A stretch of DNA of 50,453 nucleotides from Bacillota bacterium (GCA_021806565.1 JAJZXK010000011.1:1-50453), one strand, 5' to 3'. Numbered from the stretch's first letter, positions 8,538-22,487 are shown. Notes: generated by a model not told the origin, from the letters alone. A program made the numbers and translations.

Positions 8538-10361
8538 GTGGAACACACGCGCATACGGTGGCACCATCGGACCCTCGAGGACGAGGCGGACTCCGGCACG
8601 GTGGCGTCGGCTTCCGAGCGATTCCCGCGCCGCGAGATCCTGCTGAGTTGGGACGGCGGCACCCCCGTCGCCGCCGTCCTGGAAGACGGCCAGACCGTGG
8701 AGGTTGACCTGGAGCGGCGGCAGGGCCGGCGCCTGGTCGGCAACATCTACAAGGGCCGGGTACAGAACGTGTTGCCCGGCATGCAGGCGGCCTTTGTGGA
8801 CATCGGGTTGGACCGCAACGCCTTTCTCTTCGTCGACGACGCCGACCCCGGCAGCCGCGGCGACCCGGGCGGACCGGCGGCGGGTCCAGCGGTGGGGCGC
8901 CAGCGCACCATCGCGGATCTGGTGCATTCCGGCCAGGAAGTCCTGGTCCAGGTGACCAAGGAGCCCTCAGGCAGCAAAGGGGCACGGGTCACCCGCGCCC
9001 TGACCCTGCCTGGGCGGTATCTGGTGCTGCTGGCCGGGGTCGACGACGTCGGGGTGAGCCGCAGCATCGTCGACCAGGCCGAACGGGGGCGCCTGCGCCA
9101 ACTGGCCCAGACCCTCCGTTTGCCCGGGACGGGGCTGATCGTGCGCACCGCGGCCGAGGGCGTGGGCGGGGAGGAGTTCGAGGCCGACTGGCGGGCGTTG
9201 CAGGCCACCTGGCTCGGCCTGCAGGCGGCGGCGGGCGCGACCGCCGCGCCCGGGCTGGTGCACCGCGACCTGGACGTCCTGGAGCGGGTGGTGCGCGACC
9301 AGTTGCGGGGCGATATCGCGCGGATCGTCGTGGACGACCCGGAGGAACTGGAGCGGTTGCGCGCCCGGCTGCAGCAGGCCGCCCCCGCATACGTCGACCG
9401 CCTGCAGGCGGCGACCCCGCAGCAACGGCAGCGAGGGCTCCTGGCGGCCGCCGGTGTGGAGGACGCCCTGGCGACCGCGCTCGGCCGGCGGGTGCCGCTA
9501 CCAAGCGGGGGCTACCTCGTGATTGACCAGACCGAGGCGCTGACCGCCATCGACGTGAACACAGGCCGCTTTGTCGGCACGAGTTCAAGCCTGGAGGACA
9601 CCTTCGTCGCCACCAACCTTGAGGCGGCGGCGGCGATCGCCCGGCAGCTGCGGCTGCGCGACATCGGCGGCATCATCATCATCGATTTCATCGATATGGA
9701 GTCCGCCGAGCACCGGCGCCAGGTCCTGGAGGCCCTGGAGCGGCACTGCGCGCCCGACCGCGCCCAGCCGCGGGTGTTGGACATCACCGACCTCGGGCTG
9801 GTGGAGATGACCCGCCGCAAGGCACGCCAGAGCCTGCGGGAGCGGATGACGCGTCCCTGCGCGGCCTGCGACGCCACTGGCCGGGTGCCCCATGAGGAGG
9901 TCGTCAGCCGGCGCATCCGCCGGGAGTTGCGCAGCCTGCTGGGGGCCGTCGCCGTCGAGGCGGTGCTGGTCGAGGTCCACCCGGCCGTGGCGGCGATGCT
10001 GATCGGCCCCGGAGGCGAAGGGCTGCGGTCGCTGGAGCAGGAGTCGGGCCGCACGCTCTTCATCCGCGGGATGGCCGATTGTCCCATCGCGGAGATGCAC
10101 GTCCGGGAAAGCGGGCCGCGGTCCAGAGTCGAGGCTGCGGCCCGGCCGGTGCGGCCGGGGCAGATCCTCGAACTGCGGGTGGAGGAGCGGCACTCCTCCA
10201 CCCACAGTGACGGCATCGCCCGTTTGGAGGGCTACGTCGTCGACATCGAGGGCGGCGCCGTTTTCGTGGGGCGCCGGGTGCGCGTCGAGATCAGCCACGT
10301 CTTTCGCACCTATGCGCGGGCGCGGCTGCTGCTGCTGGCAGGGCCGCCCGCCTCAGAGTGA
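8538..10361 (+). CDS. rng: Rne/Rng family ribonuclease (RNase G-like) with C-terminal TRAM-like region
   Basis: This endoribonuclease acts in rRNA maturation and mRNA decay. Numbered from GTG 8538 (607 aa), the N-terminal S1-type domain holds GNIYKGRVQNVLPGMQAAFVDIG. Catalytic metal ligands are D339 in DVNTGRFVG and D383 in IIIIDFIDM, and the zinc-link cysteines are C441 and C444 in CAACDATGR. After the usual RNase G core, about 60 residues (GQILELRVEERHSSTHSDGI... to the end) look like a TRAM-type RNA-binding fold. GTG 8601 is an alternative start closer to the usual RNase G N-terminus (FPRREILLSWDGG). There is no long disordered RNase E scaffold tail. Its stop overlaps the convergent oxidoreductase by 9 nt. 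Confidence 0.9.
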   Translation: MEHTRIRWHHRTLEDEADSGTVASASERFPRREILLSWDGGTPVAAVLEDGQTVEVDLERRQGRRLVGNIYKGRVQNVLPGMQAAFVDIGLDRNAFLFVDDADPGSRGDPGGPAAGPAVGRQRTIADLVHSGQEVLVQVTKEPSGSKGARVTRALTLPGRYLVLLAGVDDVGVSRSIVDQAERGRLRQLAQTLRLPGTGLIVRTAAEGVGGEEFEADWRALQATWLGLQAAAGATAAPGLVHRDLDVLERVVRDQLRGDIARIVVDDPEELERLRARLQQAAPAYVDRLQAATPQQRQRGLLAAAGVEDALATALGRRVPLPSGGYLVIDQTEALTAIDVNTGRFVGTSSSLEDTFVATNLEAAAAIARQLRLRDIGGIIIIDFIDMESAEHRRQVLEALERHCAPDRAQPRVLDITDLGLVEMTRRKARQSLRERMTRPCAACDATGRVPHEEVVSRRIRRELRSLLGAVAVEAVLVEVHPAVAAMLIGPGGEGLRSLEQESGRTLFIRGMADCPIAEMHVRESGPRSRVEAAARPVRPGQILELRVEERHSSTHSDGIARLEGYVVDIEGGAVFVGRRVRVEISHVFRTYARARLLLLAGPPASE

Positions 10362-11369
10362 GCCTGGCGGCACCGCCGAGCCGCTACGGGTGGCGAGCAG
10401 GCCAGCCTCCAGCACGCGTTGCGCCGCCAGGGCGACCTCCAGGCTACACAGTCCCCACGCGGGCCGGTCCTGGCGCAATCCCGCCAGGAAGGCCGTCGGC
10501 CCGTTGCGGCTGTCGCCCGGCAGGGCGGGCACCTCGACGGCCGCGCCGTCGGGGTGGTCGGCGTCCACCCGCCACAGCTGCCCGCGTTCGACCAACAGTC
10601 CGGCGCGCGCACCCAGCACCTGCAGGCCGCCGGGGCGGGCGCCGGCCTGGGTCCACGAGGCCTCCGCGACGCCGAAGCCGTGCGGGTACTGCATCAGGAG
10701 GATCGCGTTGTCCTCGACCGGGATGTCGGTCTTGACCAGGCGGCCGCGGACCCCGGTGACGGCCGTGGGTTCGCCCAGCAGCCAGCAGGCGAGCGCGGCG
10801 CCGTAGCAGCAGTAGTCCATGAGGGCACCGGCGCCGTTGCGCTCGGCGTCGTACAGCCAGGAGTAGAAGTACTCGGAGCAGCCGATCTCGCGCGGTCCGG
10901 CGTGCGCGGCGCGGTAGCGCAGGGTGTAGACGTCTCCGAGTTCCCCGGCCCGCGCCAGTTCGATCGCGTGGCGCACCCGCGCGTCCCAGGCCGTCGGCCA
11001 GTTGCACATCACCGGGATCCCCGAGCGCTCGGCCGCCCCGGCGATGCGCCGTGCCTGGGCGAGGTTGGCGGCCAGGGGCTTTTCGATCATCAGCGGTACG
11101 CCGCGCGCCGCGCAGGCCTCCGCCACCGCGGCGGTGTCGCTGTTGGCCGTACAGCAGAGCACGGCGTCCGGCTTGTACGACCACAGCCCGTCGATGTCGG
11201 GCAGCAGCGCCTCAAACCCGTACTCCTTCTCCGCCCGCTGAGCCAGGGCGGCGTTCTGGTCCACCGCCGCCACGAACCGCACCTGCCCCGTGTCGCGGAA
11301 CTGGGGGAGCATGTTCCAGACGTGGTCGTGGACGAGCCCGACCACCGCGAGGCGTACCTGGGCTGTCAT
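10353..11369 (-). CDS. Gfo/Idh/MocA-family NAD(P)-dependent oxidoreductase
   Basis: The 338-residue protein has an N-terminal Rossmann fold (VRLAVVGLVHDHVW at 5-18) and the family EKP motif at 96-98 (MIEKPLAANLAQAR), where the Lys acts in hydride transfer. A C-terminal mixed alpha/beta substrate domain follows (AGALMDYCCYGAALACWLLG). Family members oxidise or reduce sugars, inositols or related polyols; the substrate here is unknown. ATG at 11367-11369 (minus strand) was chosen because it begins directly before the Rossmann strand, with an AAAGGGG stretch upstream. It is the only minus-strand gene between rodA and truA other than the small gene at 1536. It is divergent from rpoB and overlaps the ribonuclease stop by 9 nt. 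Confidence 0.88.
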   Translation of the reverse strand: MTAQVRLAVVGLVHDHVWNMLPQFRDTGQVRFVAAVDQNAALAQRAEKEYGFEALLPDIDGLWSYKPDAVLCCTANSDTAAVAEACAARGVPLMIEKPLAANLAQARRIAGAAERSGIPVMCNWPTAWDARVRHAIELARAGELGDVYTLRYRAAHAGPREIGCSEYFYSWLYDAERNGAGALMDYCCYGAALACWLLGEPTAVTGVRGRLVKTDIPVEDNAILLMQYPHGFGVAEASWTQAGARPGGLQVLGARAGLLVERGQLWRVDADHPDGAAVEVPALPGDSRNGPTAFLAGLRQDRPAWGLCSLEVALAAQRVLEAGLLATRSGSAVPPGSL

Positions 11370-11453
11370 CGACAGGGTATCCCCTTTCGCGGACAGAGGG
11401 TGCGTGGATTGGGCGGGCCGTTCGAACGGCGACAGAAACAACGGGCGCCGACA

Positions 11454-11482
11454 TTGACCAAGCCGGCACACAAGCGTATCAT
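11454..11482 (+). promoter_or_regulatory. Sigma-70-type promoter of rpoB-rpoC
   Basis: TTGACC (11454-11459), a 17-nt spacer and TATCAT (11477-11482) form a strong promoter. The predicted transcript start is near 11489, leaving a leader of about 120 nt before the TTG start of rpoB. It lies in the divergent gap with the oxidoreductase gene. Confidence 0.75.
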
Positions 11483-11610
11483 CCGAAGATGCCTGTAGCG
11501 CCGGGGGGACGCAGCCGCCCCGACGTCTCTCGGATTCGCCGGAGTGCGAGGGTTACCTGCCGGCTGCGGATCAGGCCCGTACCTGCATGACATGCCGAGG
11601 GGTGATGCCG

Positions 11611-14600
11611 TTGGCGACGACTGCCCCCGCCGCAGTGCGTACCCGCCGCAGCTTCGCGCGCATCCAGGAGGTTCTGGACATCCCGGACCTCATCGAGGTG
11701 CAGCAGAAGTCGTATCAGTGGTTCCTGAGGGAAGGCCTCGATGAACTCTTTTCAGACATCAACCCGATCAAGGACTTCACCGGAAACCTCGTTCTCGAGT
11801 TCATCGACCACGCCCTTGGAGAGGCCAAATACTCCGTACAGGAGTGCAAGGAGCGCGATGTCACCTACGCCGCGCCCCTTCGGGTGCGCGTACGCCTGAT
11901 CAACCAGGAGACGGGGGAGGTCAAGGAGCAGGAAGTCTACATGGGAGACTTCCCGCTGATGACCGAGCAGGGGACGTTCATCATCAACGGCACCGAGCGC
12001 GTCGTCGTCAGCCAGTTGGTGCGGTCGCCCGGCGTCTATTTCGGTGAAGGGCACGACACCAGCGGGGCGCGCGTCTATTCGGCGACCGTCATCCCCAACC
12101 GCGGTGCCTGGTTGGAACTTGAGACCGATGGCTCGGGGGTCATCTATGTCCGCATCGACCGCACGCGCAAGTTGCCGGTGACGGTACTGCTGCGCGCCCT
12201 GGGCCTGGTCCAGGCCGAGGAGATCCTCGAGGCGATCGGCGACACCGACGGCGTGCGCAACACGCTGGACAAGGACGCCACCGAGACCGCCGGGCAGGCC
12301 CTGAGCGAGATCTACAAGCGCCTGCGGCCGGGGGAGCCGGCCACCGAGGACGGCGCGCGCCAGCACCTCGAGAACCTCTTTTTCGACCCGCGCCGCTATG
12401 ACCTTGCCTCGGTCGGGCGCTATAAGCTCAATAAGAAGCTGCACCTGCGCCACCGGCTGATCGGCTGTGCGCCCGTGTCCGACGTGATGGCAGCGGAAGG
12501 CGAGTTGCTGGCGGTCGCCGGCGAGCGCCTGGACCGCTCGACCTCCGACCGGATCTGCCGGGCCGGCGTCGGCGAGATGATGGTACAGAACGCCGATGGC
12601 CAGCAGGTGCTGGTGCGCGGCAACGGCCAGCCGGGCGACGACGCGCGCACCCTGAGCCGCGCGGACATCATCTCGGTGATCAACTACATGGTCACCCTGC
12701 TCAGGGGCGTCGGTCATGTGGACGACATCGACCACCTGGGCAACCGCCGCCTGCGCAGCGTCGGGGAGCTGCTGCAAAACCAGTTCCGCATCGGCCTGTC
12801 GCGGATGGAGCGCGTGGTCCGCGAGCGCATGACCATCCAGGACGTCGACGCGATCACCCCGCAGGCGCTGATCAATATCCGCCCGGTGTCCGCGGCCATC
12901 AAGGAGTTTTTCGGTTCCAGCCAGTTGAGTCAGTTCATGGACCAGACCAATCCGCTCTCCGAGTTGACCCACAAGCGCCGGCTGTCCGCGCTGGGCCCGG
13001 GCGGGCTTTCGCGTGACCGCGCGGGGTTCGACGTGCGGGACGTCCACTACAGCCACTATGGACGCATGTGCCCGATCGAGACGCCGGAGGGTCCCAACAT
13101 CGGCCTGATCGGGGCCATGTCCAGCTTTGCCCGCGTGAACGAGTACGGGTTCATCGAGACGCCGTACCGCAAGGTGGAAAACCGCGTCGTCACGTCCGAC
13201 ATCGTCTACCTCACGGCCGACGAGGAGGACGAGGCGGTCATCGCCCAGGCCAACGCCGTCCTGCTGGAGGACGGACACTTCGCGCAGGCGCAGGTCCTCT
13301 GCCGCTACAAGCACGAGTTCCGCTTCGCCCCGGTCGCCGAGGTCGATTACATGGACGTCTCTCCGAAGCAGGTCGTCTCGGTCGCCACGGCGTTGATCCC
13401 GTTTCTGGAGAACGACGACGCCAGCCGCGCCCTGATGGGTGCCAACATGCAGCGGCAGGCCGTGCCGCTCCTGCAGAGCCAGGCGCCGCTGGTCGGGACC
13501 GGTATCGAGACCAAGGCGGCCCTGGACTCCGGCGTGGTGGCCGTGGCGATCCGCGCCGGGGTGGTCGAGCGCGTGGACGCCCGCGAGATCGCGGTGCGTT
13601 CCGACGCGGGTGAGTTGGACGTCTACCCGTTGATGAAGTATCAGCGCAGCAACCAGGGCACCTGCTTCAACCAGAGGCCGGTCGTCGTGCGCGGCCAGCG
13701 CGTCGAGCGGGGCGCCCTGCTGGCCGACGGTCCCTGCACCGAACAGGGCGAGATGGCCCTGGGCAAGAACGTCCTGGTCGCCTTCATGCCATGGGAGGGC
13801 TACAACTACGAGGACGCCATCCTGATCAACGAGGGCATGCTCAAGGACGACACCTTCACTTCCATCCATATCGAAGAGCACGAGTGCGAGGCGCGCGACA
13901 CCAAGCTCGGCCCCGAGGAGATCACGCGCGACATCCCCAACGTCGGGGACGACGCCCTCAAGGACCTCGACGAGCGCGGCGTGGTCCGCGTCGGGGCCGA
14001 GGTCCGGGCCGGCGACATTCTGGTCGGCAAGGTCACGCCCAAGGGCGAGACGGAGCTGACCGCCGAAGAGCGCCTGCTGCGCGCCATCTTCGGTGAGAAG
14101 GCCCGCGAGGTCCGCGACACGTCGTTGCGCGTACCCAACGGCGAATCGGGCATCGTGGTGGACGTCAAGGTGTTCCGCCGCGAGAACGGCGACGAACTCT
14201 CGCCCGGCGTCAGCGAACTGATCCGGGTGTATATGGCCCAGAAGCGCAAGATCTCCGAGGGCGACAAGATGGCGGGCCGCCACGGCAACAAGGGCGTGGT
14301 CGCCAAGATCCTGCCTGAGGAGGATATGCCGTTCCTGCCCGACGGGCGGCCGGTGGACATCGTGCTCAACCCGCTTGGCGTGCCCTCGCGCATGAACATC
14401 GGCCAGATTATGGAGACCCACCTGGGCTATGCGGCCAAGGCGATGGGCTACCTGGTCGCCTCTCCCGTCTTCGACGGGGCGCGCGAGGAGGACATCCGCA
14501 AGGCGTTGGCCGAGGCCGACCTGCCGGAAGACGGCAAGACCACCCTGTACGACGGCCGCACCGGCGACGCCTTCGACCAGCGGGTCACCGTCGGCTACGC

Positions 14601-15270
14601 ATACATGCTCAAGCTGTTGCATTTGGTCGATGACAAGATCCACGCCCGTTCCACCGGCCCCTACTCGCTTGTGACCCAGCAGCCACTGGGCGGCAAGGCC
14701 CAGTTCGGCGGGCAGCGGTTCGGTGAGATGGAGGTCTGGGCGCTGGAGGCGTACGGGGCCGCGTACACGCTGCAGGAGCTGCTGACGGTGAAGTCGGACG
14801 ACGTCGTCGGCCGCGTCAAGACGTACGAGGCGATCATCAAGGGCGAGAACGTGCCCGAGCCGGGCGTGCCGGAATCCTTCAAGGTGTTGATCAAGGAGAT
14901 GCAGTCCCTCGGCCTGGACGTGAAGATCCTGACCGAGGACGCCCAGGAGATCCCGATTCGCGAATCGGACGAGGACGTCACCGACGCCGCGCGGGATCTT
15001 GAGTTGGACGTGAGCCTGGGGGCGCCGTCGCGACCGGCCTCACGCGCCGCCGCGTCCGACTCCGACCAGGACGCCGACGAGTCGGACGCCGAAGAGTCGG
15101 ACGCCGAAGAGGACGACGACGCCGATGCCGAAGACGGTGTCGTCGGGGAAGACGACGCCGAAGAGACCGGGGACGACTCCGAGGACCGGGCGGGTGAGGA
15201 CTCCGACGAGGATGCCGAAGCGGATGCCGGTTGGGAGTCCGACGCCGTGGGTGAGGGCGGCGAGGCGTAG
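11611..15270 (+). CDS. rpoB: RNA polymerase beta subunit
   Basis: This is the RNAP catalytic core subunit. The 1219-residue reading contains the rifampicin pocket ([20 protein letters not shown] from about 436, with wild-type-like Asp, His and Ser), [30 protein letters not shown], and [20 protein letters not shown] near the active centre. TTG 11611 was chosen because GAGGGG (11596-11601) is 9 nt upstream; ATG 11605 is too close to that site and ATG 11587 lacks one. From about residue 1151 the protein ends in a long Asp/Glu/Ser tail including two copies of an ESDAE unit, an unusual addition to the normal beta C-terminus. It is driven by its own promoter and is not preceded by rplJ-rplL. Confidence 0.97.
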   Translation: MATTAPAAVRTRRSFARIQEVLDIPDLIEVQQKSYQWFLREGLDELFSDINPIKDFTGNLVLEFIDHALGEAKYSVQECKERDVTYAAPLRVRVRLINQETGEVKEQEVYMGDFPLMTEQGTFIINGTERVVVSQLVRSPGVYFGEGHDTSGARVYSATVIPNRGAWLELETDGSGVIYVRIDRTRKLPVTVLLRALGLVQAEEILEAIGDTDGVRNTLDKDATETAGQALSEIYKRLRPGEPATEDGARQHLENLFFDPRRYDLASVGRYKLNKKLHLRHRLIGCAPVSDVMAAEGELLAVAGERLDRSTSDRICRAGVGEMMVQNADGQQVLVRGNGQPGDDARTLSRADIISVINYMVTLLRGVGHVDDIDHLGNRRLRSVGELLQNQFRIGLSRMERVVRERMTIQDVDAITPQALINIRPVSAAIKEFFGSSQLSQFMDQTNPLSELTHKRRLSALGPGGLSRDRAGFDVRDVHYSHYGRMCPIETPEGPNIGLIGAMSSFARVNEYGFIETPYRKVENRVVTSDIVYLTADEEDEAVIAQANAVLLEDGHFAQAQVLCRYKHEFRFAPVAEVDYMDVSPKQVVSVATALIPFLENDDASRALMGANMQRQAVPLLQSQAPLVGTGIETKAALDSGVVAVAIRAGVVERVDAREIAVRSDAGELDVYPLMKYQRSNQGTCFNQRPVVVRGQRVERGALLADGPCTEQGEMALGKNVLVAFMPWEGYNYEDAILINEGMLKDDTFTSIHIEEHECEARDTKLGPEEITRDIPNVGDDALKDLDERGVVRVGAEVRAGDILVGKVTPKGETELTAEERLLRAIFGEKAREVRDTSLRVPNGESGIVVDVKVFRRENGDELSPGVSELIRVYMAQKRKISEGDKMAGRHGNKGVVAKILPEEDMPFLPDGRPVDIVLNPLGVPSRMNIGQIMETHLGYAAKAMGYLVASPVFDGAREEDIRKALAEADLPEDGKTTLYDGRTGDAFDQRVTVGYAYMLKLLHLVDDKIHARSTGPYSLVTQQPLGGKAQFGGQRFGEMEVWALEAYGAAYTLQELLTVKSDDVVGRVKTYEAIIKGENVPEPGVPESFKVLIKEMQSLGLDVKILTEDAQEIPIRESDEDVTDAARDLELDVSLGAPSRPASRAAASDSDQDADESDAEESDAEEDDDADAEDGVVGEDDAEETGDDSEDRAGEDSDEDAEADAGWESDAVGEGGEA

Positions 15271-15315
15271 GCGGACGGCCGCGTTAAAACGGGGTCGAAA
15301 GGGCGGGGCGCCTGC

Positions 15316-18984
<3,669 letters not shown>

Positions 18985-18994
18985 GGCGCGGTCG

Positions 18995-19023
18995 TTGACG
19001 TGCCTGGGCGGTAGTGCTAGAAT
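18995..19023 (+). promoter_or_regulatory. Promoter of the L7Ae-like gene / rpsL operon
   Basis: TTGACG (18995-19000), a 17-nt spacer and TAGAAT (19018-19023) lie 10 nt after the rpoC stop. The predicted transcript start near 19030 fixes the next gene's start at GTG 19056, since an earlier in-frame codon at 19014 falls inside the promoter. Confidence 0.75.
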
Positions 19024-19055
19024 ACGCGGGCGTCTCTCGGGGCCGTGGTGCGCGC

Positions 19056-19307
19056 GTGCTTGAAGAACTGCGCCACACCGACCGGCGGACCGTGGGAACA
19101 AAGCAGACTCTGCGAGCCGTGGAACGTGGCCAGGCGGCCACCGTGTACGTGGCTCGGGACGCGGAACCGCATGTCGTTCGTCAATTGCTGGCCGTCTGTC
19201 GCCAGCGGGGCGTGCCGGTGCGGGAAGTGGAAAGTATGGAGGAGCTCGGCCGGACCTGCGGGGTAGAGGTCGGCGCCGCATCTGCGGCGCTCCTGCGGAC
19301 CCCGTAA
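19056..19307 (+). CDS. L7Ae/L30e-family K-turn-binding protein (YbxF-like)
   Basis: The 83-residue small basic protein resembles the bacterial L7Ae-like proteins YbxF/YlxQ, which bind K-turn RNA (family knowledge). Visible family features are GTKQTLRAVERGQAATVYVARDAEP, equivalent to the RNA-contacting G-x-K/N-x2-x-K/R-x2-x3-G pattern, and the following RQLLAVCRQRGVPV helix-strand unit. Its position between rpoC and rpsL is the classic Bacillota location of ybxF. The GTG at 19056 is the only in-frame start compatible with the upstream promoter. Its Shine-Dalgarno site is weak (GGGG at about 19039-19042). It may bind ribosomal or leader RNA; a target is not visible. Confidence 0.8.
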   Translation: MLEELRHTDRRTVGTKQTLRAVERGQAATVYVARDAEPHVVRQLLAVCRQRGVPVREVESMEELGRTCGVEVGAASAALLRTP

Positions 19308-19368
19308 GCGATCGGGCGGCAGGGCCGTCCGGCCGGCGAACGGGGCGCGATGACCGGAGAACCGCCGT

Positions 19369-19399
19369 GGCGGCTTCCCGGGCCCGCCGGGAGGCCGCC
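19369..19399 (+). promoter_or_regulatory. Strong hairpin in the rpsL leader
   Basis: GGCGGC (19369-19374) pairs with GCCGCC (19394-19399). After one U-G pair, TCCCGG (19376-19381) pairs with CCGGGA (19387-19392) around a GCCCG loop, giving about 13 bp. It sits in the 151-nt gap between the L7Ae-like gene and rpsL, 59 nt before the rpsL start, and is followed by no U-tract. It could be an attenuator or processing site; no coding sequence was seen in the gap. Confidence 0.5.
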
Positions 19400-19458
19400 C
19401 GTTATGTCTGGGCCCGATGTCGGAAGCAGGCGACCCGGAGTCTCGGAGGTGGAGACGG

Positions 19459-19836
19459 ATGCCGACGAACAACCAGCTCGTGCGCCATGGCCGGACACAG
19501 GTGCGGGTGAAGTCCAAGGCCCCGGCCCTGCGGCAGAGCCCGCAGCGGCGCGGCGTCTGCGTGCTGGTCAAGACCATGTCGCCGAAGAAGCCGAACTCTG
19601 CTCTGCGCAAGATCGCCCGCGTCCGGCTGACCAACGGCATCGAGGTGACCGCGTACATCCCGGGTGAGGGCCACAACCTGCAGGAGCACTCCGTGGTCCT
19701 GATCCGCGGCGGGCGCGTCAAGGACCTTCCGGGGGTGCGCTACCACATCGTCCGCGGCACCCTGGATGCGTCGGGTGTGGACAAACGCCGGCGCGGGCGG
19801 AGCCTGTACGGAGCCAAGCAGCCCAAGAAGAAGTAG
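19459..19836 (+). CDS. rpsL: 30S ribosomal protein S12
   Basis: S12 sits at the decoding centre. The 125-residue protein begins [12 protein letters not shown] and keeps the decoding loops [11 protein letters not shown] (K43) and [13 protein letters not shown] (K88, D89), the positions where streptomycin-resistance changes occur; both are wild type. The start ATG has a GGAGGTGG site at 19445-19452. It heads rpsL-rpsG-fusA-tuf and is preceded by the leader hairpin described separately. Confidence 0.97.
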   Translation: MPTNNQLVRHGRTQVRVKSKAPALRQSPQRRGVCVLVKTMSPKKPNSALRKIARVRLTNGIEVTAYIPGEGHNLQEHSVVLIRGGRVKDLPGVRYHIVRGTLDASGVDKRRRGRSLYGAKQPKKK

Positions 19837-19893
19837 GCGGATCCGTGATCCGGCGGTGAACGTCGGCGGTACCAGAGGCGGGGGGGAGAAGCG

Positions 19894-20364
19894 GTGCCCA
19901 GGCGCGGAGTGGTAGAGCGGCGGCAGTTCACGGCGGACGCGGTCTACCAGAGCGAGATGGTGACCCGCCTGATCAACAAGGTGATGGAAGACGGGAAGAA
20001 GGGCGTGGCGCAGCGCCTAGTGTACGGCGCGTTCGACATCGTCGCCGAGCGCACCCAGCGCAGCCCGCTTGAGGTGTTCGAGGCGGCCATGCGCAACATC
20101 GCGCCGGCGCTGGAGGTGCGCGGCCGTCGGGTCGGTGGCTCGACGCTGCAGGTGCCCAACGAGGTGCGCCCTGAGCGCCGTACGAGTTTGGCCCTGCGCT
20201 GGCTGGTCAACTTCTCCCGCAAGCGCAGCGAGCGCGGCATGGCCGCCCGTCTGGCCGGCGAGATTATGGACGCCGGCAACAACGCGGGCGCCGCGGTGCG
20301 GCAGAAGGAAGACATCCACCGTATGGCCGAGGCGAACCGCGCGTTCGCCCACTACCGCTGGTAG
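19894..20364 (+). CDS. rpsG: 30S ribosomal protein S7
   Basis: S7 is the primary binder of the 16S 3' domain that nucleates the 30S head. The 156-residue protein has the standard start [10 protein letters not shown], then [19 protein letters not shown], and ends in the [17 protein letters not shown] helix that lies at the E-site. GTG 19894 follows a GGGGGGAGAA Shine-Dalgarno stretch. It is 57 nt after rpsL and 41 nt before fusA. In other bacteria S7 autoregulates this operon; no such site was identified here. Confidence 0.97.
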   Translation: MPRRGVVERRQFTADAVYQSEMVTRLINKVMEDGKKGVAQRLVYGAFDIVAERTQRSPLEVFEAAMRNIAPALEVRGRRVGGSTLQVPNEVRPERRTSLALRWLVNFSRKRSERGMAARLAGEIMDAGNNAGAAVRQKEDIHRMAEANRAFAHYRW

Positions 20365-20405
20365 CAGTTGGCCCCGACGGGGCACTTCGGGGAGGTGAGG
20401 CGCGG

Positions 20406-22487
20406 GTGGCGGACCGGATGGCCGAGTTGCGGCAGTTGCGCAACATCGGCATCTCCGCGCACATCGACGCGGGGAAGACCACGACGACCGAGCGCATTCT
20501 CTTTTACACCGGGCGCTTGCACCGCATGGGCGAGGTCCATGAGGGTGCCGCGACGATGGACTGGATGGTGCAGGAGCAGGAGCGGGGGATCACGATCACC
20601 TCGGCTGCGACGACCTGTCACTGGAAGGGCTATCGCATCAACATCATCGATACGCCCGGCCACGTGGACTTTACCGTCGAGGTAGAGCGGTCGATGCGGG
20701 TCCTGGACGGCGTGATCGCCATCTTCGCGGCGAAGGAGGGCGTGGAGCCGCAGTCCGAGACGGTCTGGCGGCAGGCGGATCGCTACCGGGTGCCGCGCAT
20801 CGCGTACATCAACAAGATGGACGTGGTGGGGGCGGAGTTCCTGGGCGTGTTGGACCAGATGCGCGAGCGTCTGTCGGCCAACCCCGTGGCGGTCCAGCTC
20901 CCGATCGGTGCCGAGGACAACTTCAAGGGCATGGTCGATCTGATCAGCGGCCGGGCCGTGGTTTACACCGACGACCTCGGCACCCAGAGCGCCGAGGCGG
21001 ACCCGCCGGCCGAGATGGCGGCCGACATCGCTCTTCACCGTGAACGGCTCATTGAAGCCGCGGCCGAGCAGGACGACGCCCTGATGACCCGCTACCTCGA
21101 CGGTAACGAGCTGACCGCCGACGAGATCCGCGCCGGCCTGCGCAAGGGCACGATCGCCCTGAAGCTGGTGCCGGTCGTCTGCGGGGCGAGCTACCGCAAC
21201 AAGGGCGTCCAGCCGCTGCTCGACGCGGTGCTGCACTACCTGCCGTCCCCGCTGGACGTGCCCGCGGTCCACGGAACCGATCCCGAGAGCGGCGAGGATG
21301 CAGAGCGGCCCGCTTCGGACTCCAGCCCCTTTGCGGCGCTCGCCTTCAAGATCGCCACCGACCCGTACGTCGGGCGCATCACGTTCCTGCGGGTCTATTC
21401 CGGCACGCTGAAGGCCGGCAGCTACGTGTACAACCCGAAAAAGGGCCGGCGCGAACGCATCAGCCGGCTGCTGCGCATGCACGCCAACCACCGTGAGGAC
21501 GTCGGCGACGTCGCCACGGGCGACATCGTCGCCGCCGTCGGGCTGAGGGACACCGGCACCGGCGACACGCTTTGCACCGAAGACCAGCCGGTCGTGCTGG
21601 AGTCGATGCAGTTCCTGGAGCCCGTGATCTCGATGGCCGTCGAGCCCAAGACCCAGGCCGACCAGGACAAGATGGGCGAGGCGCTGGCCAAGCTCGCCGA
21701 AGAGGACCCGACGTTCCACATGTCCACCGACCAGGAGACCGGCCAGACCATCATCGCCGGCGTGGGCGAGCTGCAGTTGGAGATCATGGTTGACCGGTTG
21801 CTGCGCGAGTTCAAGGTGGACGTCAGCGTCGGCCGGCCGCAGGTCGCCTACAAGGAGACCCTGACCCAGAAGGCCGACGGCAACGGGCGCTTCATCCGCC
21901 AGAGCGGTGGCCGCGGCCAGTACGGGCATGCGGTGGTGACCTTCGAGCCGCTCGAACGGGGTAAGGGGTACGAGTTCGCCAACAAGATCGTCGGCGGCAC
22001 CATCCCCAAGGAATACATCCCCGCGGTCGACGCGGGTATCCGTGAGGCCATGGCCGGCGGCGTGATCGCGGGCTTCCCCCTGGTGGATGTGCGGGCGACC
22101 CTGCACGACGGCTCCTTCCACGAGGTCGACTCCTCGGAGATGGCGTTCAAGATCGCCGGATCCATGGCGCTCAAGGACGCGACTCCCAAGGCCGGCGCCT
22201 GCCTGCTGGAACCCGTGGTGCGGGTCGAGGTGGTCGTGCCCGAGGAGTACATGGGTGACGTGATCGGCGACCTCAACTCCCGGCGGGGCCACATCGAGGG
22301 GATGGAGCGGCGGGTCGGCTCGCAGGTCGTACGCGCCTTTGTGCCGCTGGCCGAGATGTTCGGCTACGTGACCAACCTGCGCTCGCGTACCCAGGGCCGC
22401 GGCAGTTACAGCATGGAGTTCCACCACTATGAGCAGGTGCCGCGCCACATCGCCGAGGCCGTGATCAAGGGACGCGGCGGGCAGTAG
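20406..22487 (+). CDS. fusA: Elongation factor G
   Basis: EF-G is the translocase GTPase of elongation and ribosome recycling. The 693 residues match the family length. P-loop AHIDAGKT is at 18-25, the switch I region is [12 protein letters not shown], switch II is DTPGHVDF, and the guanine motif is NKMD. Domain IV has [15 protein letters not shown] and domain [18 protein letters not shown] 20406 follows GGGGAGGTG (20389-20397); ATG 20418 is a less likely alternative. This looks like the housekeeping fusA because of its place between rpsG and tuf. Confidence 0.97.
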   Translation: MADRMAELRQLRNIGISAHIDAGKTTTTERILFYTGRLHRMGEVHEGAATMDWMVQEQERGITITSAATTCHWKGYRINIIDTPGHVDFTVEVERSMRVLDGVIAIFAAKEGVEPQSETVWRQADRYRVPRIAYINKMDVVGAEFLGVLDQMRERLSANPVAVQLPIGAEDNFKGMVDLISGRAVVYTDDLGTQSAEADPPAEMAADIALHRERLIEAAAEQDDALMTRYLDGNELTADEIRAGLRKGTIALKLVPVVCGASYRNKGVQPLLDAVLHYLPSPLDVPAVHGTDPESGEDAERPASDSSPFAALAFKIATDPYVGRITFLRVYSGTLKAGSYVYNPKKGRRERISRLLRMHANHREDVGDVATGDIVAAVGLRDTGTGDTLCTEDQPVVLESMQFLEPVISMAVEPKTQADQDKMGEALAKLAEEDPTFHMSTDQETGQTIIAGVGELQLEIMVDRLLREFKVDVSVGRPQVAYKETLTQKADGNGRFIRQSGGRGQYGHAVVTFEPLERGKGYEFANKIVGGTIPKEYIPAVDAGIREAMAGGVIAGFPLVDVRATLHDGSFHEVDSSEMAFKIAGSMALKDATPKAGACLLEPVVRVEVVVPEEYMGDVIGDLNSRRGHIEGMERRVGSQVVRAFVPLAEMFGYVTNLRSRTQGRGSYSMEFHHYEQVPRHIAEAVIKGRGGQ

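Noticed and set aside
11752-14643. 963-codon open frame on the minus strand of rpoB
   Set aside because: It is a shadow produced by GC-rich codon use in rpoB. Its product is low-complexity His/Asp/Arg/Gln-rich sequence without family resemblance.
15061-15130. Tandem DNA repeat at the end of rpoB
   Set aside because: The 15-nt repeat is in frame and is part of the acidic tail of beta, so it is treated as coding, not as a separate repeat element.
19014-19307. Longer start for the L7Ae-like gene at 19014
   Set aside because: The start codon would lie inside the promoter (TAGAAT 19018-19023), so it could not be in the transcript.
19308-19458. K-turn for the L7Ae-like protein in the rpsL leader
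   Set aside because: No stem-bulge arrangement with tandem G-A pairs could be matched with confidence by eye.
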